DNA of 64,000 bases, taken from Prochlorococcus marinus str. MIT 9515 (GTDB lineage Bacteria > Cyanobacteriota > Cyanobacteriia > PCC-6307 > Cyanobiaceae). The stretch is taken from contig NC_008817.1 of the NCBI RefSeq assembly GCF_000015665.1, positions 620,001-684,000 on the forward strand. The letters run 5' to 3'. Positions 46,155 to 55,974 of this stretch are shown piece after piece; position 1 is the first letter of the stretch; every line of letters begins with the position of its first letter. Under the pieces are notes generated by a model. It ran no database searches. It was not told where the DNA came from and worked only from the letters and a program-made list of their open reading frames with translations. A program made the position numbers and the translations under genes.

Positions 46155-47792
46155 ATGAGTTCAAGTACTAACAACTTAAATAATAAAAATATCTTAGAAG
46201 CGGTAAATAAAAGAAGAAACTTTGCGATTATTTCTCATCCTGATGCGGGTAAAACAACTCTTACTGAAAAACTTCTTTTATATGGAGGAGCAATACAGCA
46301 AGCAGGGGCTGTAAAAGCAAGAGGTAATCAAAGGAAAGCTACTTCTGATTGGATGGACCTTGAAAAACAAAGAGGGATTTCAATTACTTCCACTGTATTG
46401 CAGTTTGAGTATGAAAGAGCAGTAATAAATCTTTTGGATACGCCTGGCCACAAGGATTTCTCAGAAGATACTTACAGAACTTTAGCTGCCGCAGATAATG
46501 CAGTTATGCTTGAAGATGCGGCTAAAGGATTAGAACCTCAAACAAGAAAATTATTTGAGGTATGCAGAATGAGAAAAATACCTATATTTACTTTTATTAA
46601 CAAGATGGATAGACCAGGAAGAGAACCTTTTTCTTTGATTGATGAAATTGAGTCGGAACTTGGTTTAAATACTTTGCCAGTAAATTGGCCTATTGGTATG
46701 GGGGAGGAATTTAGAGGAGTTATTGATAGATTTACAAGAGAAGTTATTTTATTTGATAAGGCTGTTAGGGGGAAACAGTCAAATGAGAAAAGAATGAGTT
46801 TAGATGATAAAGAACTTTCAAAATATGTAGAAAGAGAATTACTTGATATCTCTCTTGAAGAGCTAGAGGTTCTAGACGAAGCAGGTTCGAAACTAGAAAA
46901 AGAAGAAATTTTTAAGGGTTCACTTACGCCTGTTTTTTTTGGTTCGGCGATGACTAATTTTGGGGTTAGACCTTTTTTAGATAGTTTTTTAAAAATGGCG
47001 CAAAAACCAACTTCAAGGAATAGTAATAAAGGGGATATTGAGCCTGCAAGCGATGAATTTAGCGGTTTCGTATTTAAGTTACAAGCAAATATGGATCCAA
47101 AACATAGAGATAGGGTTGCATTTATTAGAGTTTGTAGTGGAAAATTTGAAAAGGATATGTCAGTTAAACATTCAAGGACAGGAAAAACGATTAGATTATC
47201 TCGACCTCAAAAAATATTTGGTCAAGAAAGAGAAGTTGTTGATGATGCCTATCCTGGGGATGTTATTGGACTAAATAACCCAGGGATGTTTTCTATAGGA
47301 GATACCTTATATACAGGAACTTTTCTTGAATATGAGGGCATACCCTCCTTTAGTCCTGAAATATTTTGTTGGTTAAGAAATCCAAATCCTTCAGCATTTA
47401 AAAACTTTAGAAAGGGTGTAAACGAACTTCGAGAAGAAGGTGCTGTTCAAATACTTTATGACTTTGATGAGAGCAAAAGAGATCCTATCCTCGCAGCTGT
47501 TGGACAATTACAGTTGGATGTGGTCATTCATAGATTAAAAAATGAATATGGCGTAGATGCCAATCTTGACTCGATGCCATACCAATTGGCAAGATGGGTT
47601 TCAGATGGATGGTCAGCTATTGACGAATTAGGTAGAATATTTAATTGTAAAGTAGTAAAAGATTGTTGGAATAGGCCAGTGATTCTTTTTAAAAATCAGT
47701 GGAATCTTAACCAATTTATTGAAGATAACGCTAGTTTTAGTTTAAAAAAAGTATCACCTGTTGTTAGTGGCGTGGAACCAATTGCTTTATAA
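46155..47792 (+). CDS. prfC: Peptide chain release factor 3
   Basis: The 545-residue GTPase starts [24 protein letters not shown] (G1), with [16 protein letters not shown] (G3) and [12 protein letters not shown] (G4). RF3 recycles RF1 and RF2 off the ribosome after termination. It has the complete C-terminal domains of the family. No anomaly seen. Confidence 0.96.
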   Translation: MSSSTNNLNNKNILEAVNKRRNFAIISHPDAGKTTLTEKLLLYGGAIQQAGAVKARGNQRKATSDWMDLEKQRGISITSTVLQFEYERAVINLLDTPGHKDFSEDTYRTLAAADNAVMLEDAAKGLEPQTRKLFEVCRMRKIPIFTFINKMDRPGREPFSLIDEIESELGLNTLPVNWPIGMGEEFRGVIDRFTREVILFDKAVRGKQSNEKRMSLDDKELSKYVERELLDISLEELEVLDEAGSKLEKEEIFKGSLTPVFFGSAMTNFGVRPFLDSFLKMAQKPTSRNSNKGDIEPASDEFSGFVFKLQANMDPKHRDRVAFIRVCSGKFEKDMSVKHSRTGKTIRLSRPQKIFGQEREVVDDAYPGDVIGLNNPGMFSIGDTLYTGTFLEYEGIPSFSPEIFCWLRNPNPSAFKNFRKGVNELREEGAVQILYDFDESKRDPILAAVGQLQLDVVIHRLKNEYGVDANLDSMPYQLARWVSDGWSAIDELGRIFNCKVVKDCWNRPVILFKNQWNLNQFIEDNASFSLKKVSPVVSGVEPIAL

Positions 47793-47843
47793 AGTCCTAA
47801 TGGATAATAAAATTGGTTAATCTATAAATAATATAAAAAACAA

Positions 47844-48518
47844 TTGGATTCAAATAAAAGCAAAAACAATCCTGATAAAACACCTTATGAAATATTGGGT
47901 GTTAATGAAGGAGCTGATTTTGAAGAGATACAAAAAGCAAGAGATATCAAAGTTAAGGAGGCTGGTGAAGATTTGCTACTTAAGGCAAAAATAGAATCAT
48001 CTTTTGATCAATTATTAATGGATAGTTTGAAAGCAAGGCAGTCAGGTAATGTTAGTTTCGAGGCTCAAAAGGCATCAAAAAAAGAGAAACAAATTAATAA
48101 ACTCATTAATAATGATTTCCCTCTTTTATCAAAAATAAAGAATATAAATAAGAACGTTAACAATTCAAACGAATATAGCCTTCCAAAAATAACCCCTCCA
48201 TCTTTTGATAATCTTTCAATCAAATTATCTGCTGGATTATTATTTTTGATAATACTTTTAATTAGTCCTGATCCTTACAACAGACTTCTGCTCTCTATCT
48301 CAACATTGATACTTACTTATATTCAAATTAAATCGGGTAAAAAGTTTATTAGTTCATTAGGTTGGAGTGTGACATTTCTTTCTATAGGATTGATATTTGG
48401 AGGTTTATTTGAAACTAATTCATTTATTCAGGAAATATCCAATAACTCTCTATCAATTCAAAAAATTCAAAGTTTACCAGCAATGATAATTTTGTGGATA
48501 GGAGTAATTTTCCTATAA
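47844..48518 (+). CDS. CPP1-like J-domain-related membrane protein (DUF3353)
   Basis: The 224-residue protein has an N-terminal J-like helix region (TPYEILGVNEGADFEEIQKA, without the HPD motif) and three C-terminal membrane helices (LSAGLLFLIILLISPDP onward). This matches the CPP1-like family, whose plant member stabilises protochlorophyllide reductase. The start is TTG. It follows prfC by 51 bp. Confidence 0.82.
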   Translation: MDSNKSKNNPDKTPYEILGVNEGADFEEIQKARDIKVKEAGEDLLLKAKIESSFDQLLMDSLKARQSGNVSFEAQKASKKEKQINKLINNDFPLLSKIKNINKNVNNSNEYSLPKITPPSFDNLSIKLSAGLLFLIILLISPDPYNRLLLSISTLILTYIQIKSGKKFISSLGWSVTFLSIGLIFGGLFETNSFIQEISNNSLSIQKIQSLPAMIILWIGVIFL

Positions 48519-48519
48519 A

Positions 48520-49422
48520 TTAAGCTTTAATCATTTCTTCAATCTCTTCAAAATTTATTAAATATTTATTCTTACAAAATTCGCAAACTAATTCGGCTTT
48601 TCCTTCTTTTTTTAAAATGTCTTCTAATTCGTCTTTATCAAGCATTTTCATTGCATTTAAACTTCTTTGTTTAGAGCACCTACATTCAAATCTAACTTCT
48701 TGAGTTCTAGCATTCTCAGAAATTGATTTATCGTCAATATCTGGAAATATATTTTTTATTATTGAAAGTAGATCATCTTTTGATTCAAATAAATCTTCGC
48801 TGAAAGAATTTATTTCTTTACATCTATCTTCTAACAATGAAACTAATAAAGGATCAGTTTCTTTTTTAGGCAAAACTTGTGCTAATAATCCTCCGCTACA
48901 AATAAGATTCTTATTTTGAATCTTTTCCCCAATAAATACAGCTGAGGGAGTCTGTTCAGAATGATATAAGTAAGATGCTAAATCTTCTGCAATGTTCCCA
49001 TTCACTAACTCAACAGTGCTTGTAAAAGGTTCACCAAAACCATTGTCTCGAATAATATTTAAATATCCTGTACCAAGTGCTTTTGTAAAATCAAAAGAAT
49101 ATTTATTTGATTTTGTTTTAACTAAATCTAATTCCAAATTAGGATTACCTACATACCCTCTGACTTTGCCATCTCTCCCTGCATCAACTAGTAATCCCTT
49201 TAAGGGCCCATCAGATCTTACTCTTAAGGTGACTCGACCATGCATTATTTTCATTGAACTTGCTAACAGAAGAGAGGCGCTGAAAGCTCTGCCAAGTATG
49301 GAAGAGGTTAGATAGGATAGCCCATGCCTCTTTTTCGCTTCCCTGGTAGCATTAGTTGTTAATACTGCAACTAATCTTATTCCTCCATTAGCGGCAGTTG
49401 CTCTTACAATTTTATCCCCCAT
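48520..49422 (-). CDS. hslO: Hsp33 redox-regulated chaperonin
   Basis: The 300-residue protein begins [20 protein letters not shown] and has the Hsp33 C-terminal zinc site: CRCSKQ and CEFCKNKY. Oxidation releases zinc and activates its holding-chaperone function under oxidative stress. Its start overlaps the upstream ATPase gene by 11 bp, so the two are likely translationally coupled. Confidence 0.94.
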   Translation of the reverse strand: MGDKIVRATAANGGIRLVAVLTTNATREAKKRHGLSYLTSSILGRAFSASLLLASSMKIMHGRVTLRVRSDGPLKGLLVDAGRDGKVRGYVGNPNLELDLVKTKSNKYSFDFTKALGTGYLNIIRDNGFGEPFTSTVELVNGNIAEDLASYLYHSEQTPSAVFIGEKIQNKNLICSGGLLAQVLPKKETDPLLVSLLEDRCKEINSFSEDLFESKDDLLSIIKNIFPDIDDKSISENARTQEVRFECRCSKQRSLNAMKMLDKDELEDILKKEGKAELVCEFCKNKYLINFEEIEEMIKA

Positions 49423-50059
49423 AATGTTCTTTCATTAATTTCTTAATCTTTCCTTTCTCAAGGGTTATTATTTTATATGGTATTCCCTCAAATAAAGAGG
49501 GTTCATGAGTAACAATTATTATTGTATTTTTATTTTGGAGATTGTGAACTAAATTCTTAACATCATTTTTCATAGACCAATCAAGCCCAGCAGTAGGCTC
49601 ATCTAGTAAAAGAATTGTTGGATTTCTCATCAGTTGAACAGCAACGGCTAATCTTCTTTGTTGTCCACCACTGAGTTTTTCAGGTGCTTGGGCCAAATTT
49701 ATACCTGATAATCCAACTTTTTTTAAAACTATATCTATATTTTTTTCTCTCAAACTTTTATGACCAAATTTTAATTCTTTCCCAACTGTTGTTCCTAAAA
49801 AGTATCTTTCTGGAAATTGAAATACTACTCCACTTATCCATCTTCTTTGCCTCGCAGAAATAGTTTTATTTTTCCAACTAATGCTGCCTTTTTGGGGAAT
49901 AGTTAGTCCACTAATTATTTCGAGAAGAGTTGTTTTCCCTGCACCACTATTACCGCATATTAATATAAGCTCATTTTCATGAACATTGAAACTAATATCA
50001 TCTAGTATTTTTTCACTTCCTGTTTGGGGTTGATAAGTTATCTCTCTTAAATCAAGCAT
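49412..50059 (-). CDS. CbiO/EcfA-like ABC transporter ATPase
   Basis: The 215-residue protein has Walker A ([14 protein letters not shown]), signature [12 protein letters not shown], Walker B ([12 protein letters not shown]) and the switch His (VTHEPS). [20 protein letters not shown], between Walker A and signature, resembles CbiO/EcfA proteins of energy-coupling-factor transporters. No membrane partner is nearby, so its complex must be assembled with distant genes. It is coupled to hslO. Confidence 0.86.
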   Translation of the reverse strand: MLDLREITYQPQTGSEKILDDISFNVHENELILICGNSGAGKTTLLEIISGLTIPQKGSISWKNKTISARQRRWISGVVFQFPERYFLGTTVGKELKFGHKSLREKNIDIVLKKVGLSGINLAQAPEKLSGGQQRRLAVAVQLMRNPTILLLDEPTAGLDWSMKNDVKNLVHNLQNKNTIIIVTHEPSLFEGIPYKIITLEKGKIKKLMKEHYGG

Positions 50060-50145
50060 TATTAATTTAATTTGAAGGTATAGATTTTAAACTTTGAATT
50101 ACCTATTTATAATAATTATATAACTAAATAAAATTAACAGTAAAA

Positions 50146-50589
50146 ATGAATGTTGTATTTAGGGAAGTTGATCCTTTTAATTGTTGGATTTGGATAAAGT
50201 TTTTTGAAATTCCAGCTGAAGCAGAAAAAAATTATTTAGATGGTGTTTTTGATAGTTGGTACGTTTTAGGTAGGTTAGGTGGTTTTAATTCTGAGAATTT
50301 ACAAACTCATGAAGAGGGTTCCGAGTTAAGTTGGATGTCATACAATAATGATCAAAAAGAATCTTCCTTGCCAGCATTAATGCATAATTTAGGTGTTATG
50401 GAATATCAAAATCTGTGGTCTAGATGTTGGGTTGATTTCGGAACGTCAGATTCTCTTTCTATTGATATTTTAATAAATACTTTAAATGAGATCTCTAATA
50501 ATTATGTAAAAATTGATCAATTAATTATTGGAGGAGAAAATAAGGATTGGTCAATTGAGGAACATGAAGATTTAGTTTTTAAAAATTGA
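50146..50589 (+). CDS. DUF3531 protein
   Basis: The 147-residue protein matches DUF3531, with MNVVFREVDPFNCWIWIKF and WYVLGRLGGFNSENLQ, and LWSRCWVDFGTSDSLSIDIL at the C-terminal side. The family is conserved in cyanobacteria and plastids; no function is known to me. It is read with rsmE, 9 bp downstream. Confidence 0.85.
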   Translation: MNVVFREVDPFNCWIWIKFFEIPAEAEKNYLDGVFDSWYVLGRLGGFNSENLQTHEEGSELSWMSYNNDQKESSLPALMHNLGVMEYQNLWSRCWVDFGTSDSLSIDILINTLNEISNNYVKIDQLIIGGENKDWSIEEHEDLVFKN

Positions 50590-50598
50590 TATTCATAT

Positions 50599-51378
50599 AT
50601 GGATGATTTAATAAGATTACTTATTCAAAATGAAAGAATAATTGGTAATAAAAACAAGAATTTAAAACTTACAAAAGAAGAAGCTCACTATTTAAATAAA
50701 GTAATGCGTATAAAAATTGGTAGAGAAATTTTTATAACTAATGGTCAAGGTTCTCTATGGAAAGCTAAGAAATTGGAACAAAACTTTTTAGAGATAAATA
50801 ATATTGATAATCCATATTTTGTTCAAGAAAAAGAAAAAGTTTCTTTAGGAATAGCTGTTGTTGTTCCAAAGAATGGCTTTGAGGATATTCTTAAGATGTG
50901 TACTGAAATAGGAATTGATTTAATACAACCTTTATTTTCAGAAAGACAAGTTAAAAATAACTCTAACTTTTTAAAAAGAAATATAAGATGGAATTCAATA
51001 ATCAATGAAGCGGTTGAACAAAGTGAAAGGTTATGGAGACCACTCATCTTAGGTGGAGTTAATTTAATAGATTGGATAGATTCAAGGGATTCCAAAGATA
51101 TAATTTCAATCTCTATTACAAGAGATGATAGTTCTGAAAATTTAAATCATTGGTTAAAAAGAAAGCAAAATCTTTTGAAAAAAAATGGTGGAGTTTTATG
51201 GAATGTCGTTGGACCTGAGGGAGGTTGGTCAAGAAATGAAATTGAATTTTTTTTAAAAAATAAAATTTCTTTTGTCAAACTTTCAGAAACTATTTTGAGA
51301 ACTTCAACAGCTACTGTTAATGCAACTTCAATTCTTAATCAATGGCGAAATGATTTAAAATTAAATAATTATTTATAA
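50599..51378 (+). CDS. rsmE: 16S rRNA (uracil1498-N3)-methyltransferase
   Basis: The 259-residue protein has an N-terminal PUA-like domain (LTKEEAHYLNKVMRIKIG) and the C-terminal SPOUT knot, with GVLWNVVGPEGGWSRNEIEFF and LSETILRTSTATVNATSIL. RsmE methylates U1498 of 16S rRNA. It is 3 bp before the DUF92 gene. Confidence 0.94.
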   Translation: MDDLIRLLIQNERIIGNKNKNLKLTKEEAHYLNKVMRIKIGREIFITNGQGSLWKAKKLEQNFLEINNIDNPYFVQEKEKVSLGIAVVVPKNGFEDILKMCTEIGIDLIQPLFSERQVKNNSNFLKRNIRWNSIINEAVEQSERLWRPLILGGVNLIDWIDSRDSKDIISISITRDDSSENLNHWLKRKQNLLKKNGGVLWNVVGPEGGWSRNEIEFFLKNKISFVKLSETILRTSTATVNATSILNQWRNDLKLNNYL

Positions 51379-51381
51379 ATT

Positions 51382-52110
51382 ATGAGTTTAATTTCTAATA
51401 GTTTTGTATTGGGTTTCTGCATAAATTTTAGTTTAATTCTTTTGTTTTATAGGTTCCCATTGATGACAAAAGGTGGATGGATAAGTGCTGGAGTTTTAGG
51501 ATCTATTTTATGGGGATGTTTGTCATGGCAAGGTTGGATCTCTGTTGTAATTTATCTATTATTCGGATCTCTTGTAACTAAAATAGGTTATAAATTTAAA
51601 AGTCAAAAAGGCATAGCTGAAAAACGAGGTGGAAAAAGAGGACCTGAAAATGTTTGGGGATCAGCTGCTACTGGATTGTTTTTTGCGATTATGGCTATAT
51701 TGAATTCGTCTAATTTACTTTTTTACAAAATTGGTTTTGCTGCGAGTTTTACTGCAAAGCTGGCAGATACTTTTGGTAGTGAAATAGGAAAAAGATTTGG
51801 GAGAGATACATATCTAATTACTTCATTTGGAAAAGTCGATAGAGGAACGGAGGGAGGAATTAGCTTTGAGGGTACGATAGCAAGTTTTGTAGGTGCAATA
51901 TTCATGTCGTCCATAATGCTCTTATTGTCCATTATCACTACAAAAAATCAATTTGTAATAGTCTCAATTTCTGGATTCTTAGCAACAATATCTGAAAGTA
52001 TAATTGGTGCTAAATTCCAAGAAAAATATAAATTAAGTAATGAATTTGTAAATGCTATTCAAACAAGTATCTCATCAGTAATTGCTATTTTTTTATCATT
52101 TATTATTTAA
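51382..52110 (+). CDS. DUF92 membrane protein (VTE6-like)
   Basis: The 242-residue integral membrane protein carries FTAKLADTFGSEIGKRFG and GTEGGISFEGTIASFVGA, signatures of DUF92/TIGR00297. The plant homologue VTE6 phosphorylates phytyl phosphate for tocopherol and phylloquinone recycling. A role in salvaging phytol from chlorophyll is likely but untested here. Confidence 0.87.
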   Translation: MSLISNSFVLGFCINFSLILLFYRFPLMTKGGWISAGVLGSILWGCLSWQGWISVVIYLLFGSLVTKIGYKFKSQKGIAEKRGGKRGPENVWGSAATGLFFAIMAILNSSNLLFYKIGFAASFTAKLADTFGSEIGKRFGRDTYLITSFGKVDRGTEGGISFEGTIASFVGAIFMSSIMLLLSIITTKNQFVIVSISGFLATISESIIGAKFQEKYKLSNEFVNAIQTSISSVIAIFLSFII

Positions 52111-52141
52111 ATTTTTCTAATTAAATATTATTAAAAAGATA

Positions 52142-52786
52142 TCAAGAGTCCTTCCATTTTTTTAAAATCTCCCAACTTTTAATACGTTGATAAATCCAAA
52201 GATGTCCATTTGAATTTAAATGAATACCATCATCTGAGATCCAATTTTCACTTCTTGGGTCAGAATACATTTCTCTAAAAGTTGGTAGGAATGGAACATT
52301 TTGATTGATACATACTTCCTCCATTCTTCTTTCATAAGAATGACAAAAGTTATTTGAATACCAAAGACATCCTGCAAATGGCATTTTTTTCTCATTAACT
52401 GGATTTAAACCAATTACAAAAACTTGTGTATGTGACTTCATTTCGAATATTAGTCTTTCTAATCCATACTCGAACCCGTTTATCTCTAATTGATGCCGAC
52501 CGTTTTTTTGTCCAATTGTTGGAGTGTCATTAATGCCAACACTTAAAAGGATTGCTTTAGGTTTATTTCTTCTCGTTTCACCTCTCGAGGACCATTCTTT
52601 TTCCCAACGAAAAGAAACTTTTTCAATTCCGTCTCCTCTAACACCTAATTGATAAATAATAGGAGCATTTTGAATCTTGGACCAATCTTTTCTAAGTCTT
52701 TCGCACCATCCACCTCCTTCAGTATCTCCCCATCCATAGACTGAACTATCTCCAATTACGACCAATTGTTTTGGTAATACAGGCAC
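52142..52786 (-). CDS. SGNH/GDSL-type hydrolase
   Basis: The 214-residue protein has the GDS block VVIGDSSVYGWGDTEGG (Ser nucleophile), LSVGINDTPTIG (Gly-Asn motif) and the catalytic DGIHLNSNGHLWIYQ. It is a lipolytic or acetyl-esterase-type enzyme without a signal peptide. It lies 49 bp after phnE on the same strand but may be separately expressed. Confidence 0.9.
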   Translation of the reverse strand: MPVLPKQLVVIGDSSVYGWGDTEGGGWCERLRKDWSKIQNAPIIYQLGVRGDGIEKVSFRWEKEWSSRGETRRNKPKAILLSVGINDTPTIGQKNGRHQLEINGFEYGLERLIFEMKSHTQVFVIGLNPVNEKKMPFAGCLWYSNNFCHSYERRMEEVCINQNVPFLPTFREMYSDPRSENWISDDGIHLNSNGHLWIYQRIKSWEILKKWKDS

Positions 52787-52835
52787 TAATTTCTTTAAAA
52801 ATTAACTCACTTGATTTAATAAACTTTTATAAAAA

Positions 52836-54338
52836 TCAAGCTAGATTACTTTTGATTTTACCATTTATTAATTCTCCAAGTATTGCAATAGAGCTATAAG
52901 AAAACAAAATTATTAGGACTTCTTCCCATGCAAATGAACTCAATGATTCTTGAAGTTGCCAACCTAAGCCGACACTACCAATTATTCCTAAAATAGCCGT
53001 TTCTCTTATTATAATGTCAGACCTGTAGGCACAATAAGCTAAGTAACTCCTTGCTTGCTTAACAAATATTCCGTAAAGCCAACTAGACCTTTTTGAAACT
53101 CCTATTGATTTCATTGCAATATATTCTTTTTTGTCTTGGTTATGTAAATTTTCTAAAAGCAATTTGCTTGTTACAGCAGCATTATGAAATCCTAAAGTTG
53201 TTGCTGCTAAAGATATTGTAGGATTATTGAACATTAAAAGTATTAAAATTATTATTGGTGCAGGTATTAAACGAAATAGAAATGATGTTGATTTTAAAAT
53301 TATAATTCCTGTTTTATTATTAAAAATTAATAAATAGATAGGAGGAAAACTTATAGCTATTCCTGTAGAAAAAAGACTTAAAACTATTGTGTCAAATAAT
53401 AGCTTTAAATAATCATATGAAAATAAAATAGAATTTGAGTTGAATATATTATTGATCGAGTTGAAAGTTATTGTATTTTTATTAAATATAAAATAAACAA
53501 AGAAAGATAAAGAAAATAAACTAATAGAAAATATTGCTATTAAATAAAATATCAAGACATTCTTAGAAAAATTAAGGATGTTTATTCTTTTTAATAGTTC
53601 GTTAGAAATAATTATCAAAAAAGCTAAACCCCAAAGATAAGTCCATAGCTCTCTAAAATTTAAAGTTTGAAAAGATAAAAATATACTTGTACCTATTCCT
53701 CCAATTCCAAACAATCCCAAAACGGCTGTACTTCTTATGGAACATTCTAAACGATATAAACCAAAATTTTTTAAGGTTTCTATAATTGGAGACCATACTA
53801 AAGTTATTAAAGAGGAAAACTTAATACCATTAATTTGTTTAATAGATTCAATAGTTGCAATATTAATATTTTCAAGTTGCTCACTAATAACTTTTGCATT
53901 TATTGCGATAAAAGGTATGCAAATAGCTATTATTCCAACTGAAAAATTAATACCATATATTTGCATTAAAATAATTCCCCAAATTATTTCATGTATAGAT
54001 CTAGAAATAGTTAAAAGAAACTTTAAAAATTTTTTTAAAAATTTAGGTAGGATAAAGATTTCATATAAAATATCTGAGGATAATATTCCAAAAACAACTC
54101 CAAATATAATGCTTACAAGCCAACTAAAAAATGCAATAAATATTGTTTCATTTAATCTTTCTATCAATATGATTATAATTTCATTATTAATTTTTGGATT
54201 TATAGAAGAAATAATAAATTCTTTAAATAATTCTATTCCTCCAATATGAAAATTATTTAAAAGTTCATAGGCTAAAGGTATGCAAACTATTACAGGTAGA
54301 AATGATATTGAAGTAGGATTTAGTTTTAATTTATTCAA
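52836..54338 (-). CDS. phnE: Phosphonate/phosphite ABC permease, double-length
   Basis: The 500-residue protein is about twice the usual PhnE length and contains two permease halves. Each has a coupling-loop-like segment: ATIESIKQINGIKFSSLITLVW in the first half and YIAMKSIGVSKRSSWLYGIFV in the second, and similar gate regions (RSTAVLGLFGIGGIGTSIF and RETAILGIIGSVGLGWQLQ). A fused permease would form the transporter pore without homodimerisation. It is last in the phnD-phnC-phnE order. Confidence 0.9.
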   Translation of the reverse strand: MNKLKLNPTSISFLPVIVCIPLAYELLNNFHIGGIELFKEFIISSINPKINNEIIIILIERLNETIFIAFFSWLVSIIFGVVFGILSSDILYEIFILPKFLKKFLKFLLTISRSIHEIIWGIILMQIYGINFSVGIIAICIPFIAINAKVISEQLENINIATIESIKQINGIKFSSLITLVWSPIIETLKNFGLYRLECSIRSTAVLGLFGIGGIGTSIFLSFQTLNFRELWTYLWGLAFLIIISNELLKRINILNFSKNVLIFYLIAIFSISLFSLSFFVYFIFNKNTITFNSINNIFNSNSILFSYDYLKLLFDTIVLSLFSTGIAISFPPIYLLIFNNKTGIIILKSTSFLFRLIPAPIIILILLMFNNPTISLAATTLGFHNAAVTSKLLLENLHNQDKKEYIAMKSIGVSKRSSWLYGIFVKQARSYLAYCAYRSDIIIRETAILGIIGSVGLGWQLQESLSSFAWEEVLIILFSYSSIAILGELINGKIKSNLA

Positions 54339-54342
54339 TTAG

Positions 54343-55074
54343 CTAATAAATCTTTTTTAAATGAAAGTTTTTTAATTTATTTTTCTCTAAATCAAACAAA
54401 ATTTCACCGTTTTTCATTCCAATAATTCTACTAAAACCATCTAGTAAATCTAATCTATGCAAAGAAATTAAAGTTGTATTGGGCACTTTTAATTTGTTTT
54501 TAGAATTTAATAGTAAATACTTGATATTTTGAATTAGTTTTGGATCTAAATTATTAAAAGGCTCATCAGCTAGAAGGATATCTGATTCTTGAATTAATGA
54601 TCTTGCAATTGCTACTCTTTGCTTTTGTCCTCCAGAAATTTTTCTAACATTTTTCGAATAAATAGATTCCTTAAGAGCACAAATTCGCATATATTTATGT
54701 GCTTTACTAAAAGAACTAATATTTAATAGATTTTTCAAAGCAAATAGAACGTTTTCTTTTCCAAGAAGTCCGCAATTAACATTTTGTTCTACAGATAGAT
54801 CTTCTATTAATCTTAAGTCTTGCCAGATAGTTGTTATCTTACGCTTTTGATCATAGTTTAATTTTTCAAATTCTTTATTGAAGAATTTAGCTTTACCTTT
54901 AGTTGGATTTATTGTTCCATTAAGAACAGATATAAGAGTAGTTTTACCTGCACCACTTTTACCCAATAGGGCAATTTTCTCACCATATTTAATTTGCAAA
55001 TTTATCTTATTTAGGATGAGGTCATTTTTATATTTATAATTTACGTCTTTTAATTCTAGAAGAGTATTAATCAT
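54343..55074 (-). CDS. phnC: Phosphonate/phosphite ABC transporter ATPase
   Basis: The 243-residue protein has Walker A ([16 protein letters not shown]), signature KISGGQKQRVAIARSL and Walker B (ILLADEPFNNLD). It powers uptake of the ligand bound by PhnD. It overlaps phnD by 4 bp and is followed by phnE 4 bp later. Confidence 0.93.
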   Translation of the reverse strand: MINTLLELKDVNYKYKNDLILNKINLQIKYGEKIALLGKSGAGKTTLISVLNGTINPTKGKAKFFNKEFEKLNYDQKRKITTIWQDLRLIEDLSVEQNVNCGLLGKENVLFALKNLLNISSFSKAHKYMRICALKESIYSKNVRKISGGQKQRVAIARSLIQESDILLADEPFNNLDPKLIQNIKYLLLNSKNKLKVPNTTLISLHRLDLLDGFSRIIGMKNGEILFDLEKNKLKNFHLKKIY

Positions 55075-55970
55075 CTAATTTTTTTTAATTTCCTCCCAAT
55101 TAATTCAATTTTTTTATAATCATCAGATTTTGCGGGTATAAATTTCTTAGCGTTGAACATTTCTAATATCTTTTTATCTTCTTGATTATTAATATCTAAA
55201 TTTAGGATTTCAGATCTAAGTTTATCTGTAAAACCTTTTCCAAATTTATTATCAAGATTTCCTTGAGCTAACCAATGATAGTCTTCATACTCAGGAGTAA
55301 CCCAAAAAAAGCTAACATTCTCAGTTCTCTTTGGATTATTCTTAACGTTATTTTCCCATACTTGTTTATTTAAAGCACCTGCATCATAGGCTCCACTATT
55401 AACTAAGGCGATTGTTGCATCATGACTACCACTAAAGCCTGCTTTTTTACCTTTAAAGTCTTTAACTTTTATTCCAACTTTATTCATGAAATATTCTGGC
55501 ATTAACCTTCCTGAGGTTGAATTTTCAGAACCAAAAGTAAATCTTAGATTCTTGAGCTTTTTAAGTCCTTTTTTATTTGAAATTGGATTGAGTTTTAATT
55601 TCTTATTGACTATAAAAACGCTTTTGAATTTTTTATCTATATCTCTTTGAGCAATTACAATTGCACCAGAGCTTTGCAACCTTGCTTGAACTCCTGATAA
55701 TCCTCCAAACCATACAAGATCTAAATCATTTGTTCTAAAGGCAGTAACCGCAGCAACATAATTAATCACAGGCTTATAACGTACCTCCAAATCAAGACTC
55801 TTGGATAACTTTTTTGAAAGTAAATTAAATCTTTTATCTAAAATCTCTTGATTTTGATCGGGTATTGCACCAACTCTTAAAACTTTTTTATAAGCATTTA
55901 AGGGTGAAGAAAAAATAGTAAAAAGTAATGTAGAAGCTAAAAGTGTTTTTTTTAAGAATTGTAATGACAT
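55071..55970 (-). CDS. phnD: Phosphonate/phosphite-binding protein
   Basis: The 299-residue protein has a signal peptide (KTLLASTLLFTIFSSPLNAY) and the periplasmic-binding block LRVGAIPDQNQEILDKRFNL, with FGSENSTSGRLMPEYFM and SGSHDATIALVNSGAYDAGAL, where the ligand-contacting Ser/Thr lie. Prochlorococcus PhnD1 is known to favour phosphite; which anion this copy prefers cannot be told here. It follows aspC by 4 bp. Confidence 0.92.
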   Translation of the reverse strand: MSLQFLKKTLLASTLLFTIFSSPLNAYKKVLRVGAIPDQNQEILDKRFNLLSKKLSKSLDLEVRYKPVINYVAAVTAFRTNDLDLVWFGGLSGVQARLQSSGAIVIAQRDIDKKFKSVFIVNKKLKLNPISNKKGLKKLKNLRFTFGSENSTSGRLMPEYFMNKVGIKVKDFKGKKAGFSGSHDATIALVNSGAYDAGALNKQVWENNVKNNPKRTENVSFFWVTPEYEDYHWLAQGNLDNKFGKGFTDKLRSEILNLDINNQEDKKILEMFNAKKFIPAKSDDYKKIELIGRKLKKIR

Positions 55971-55974
55971 TTTT

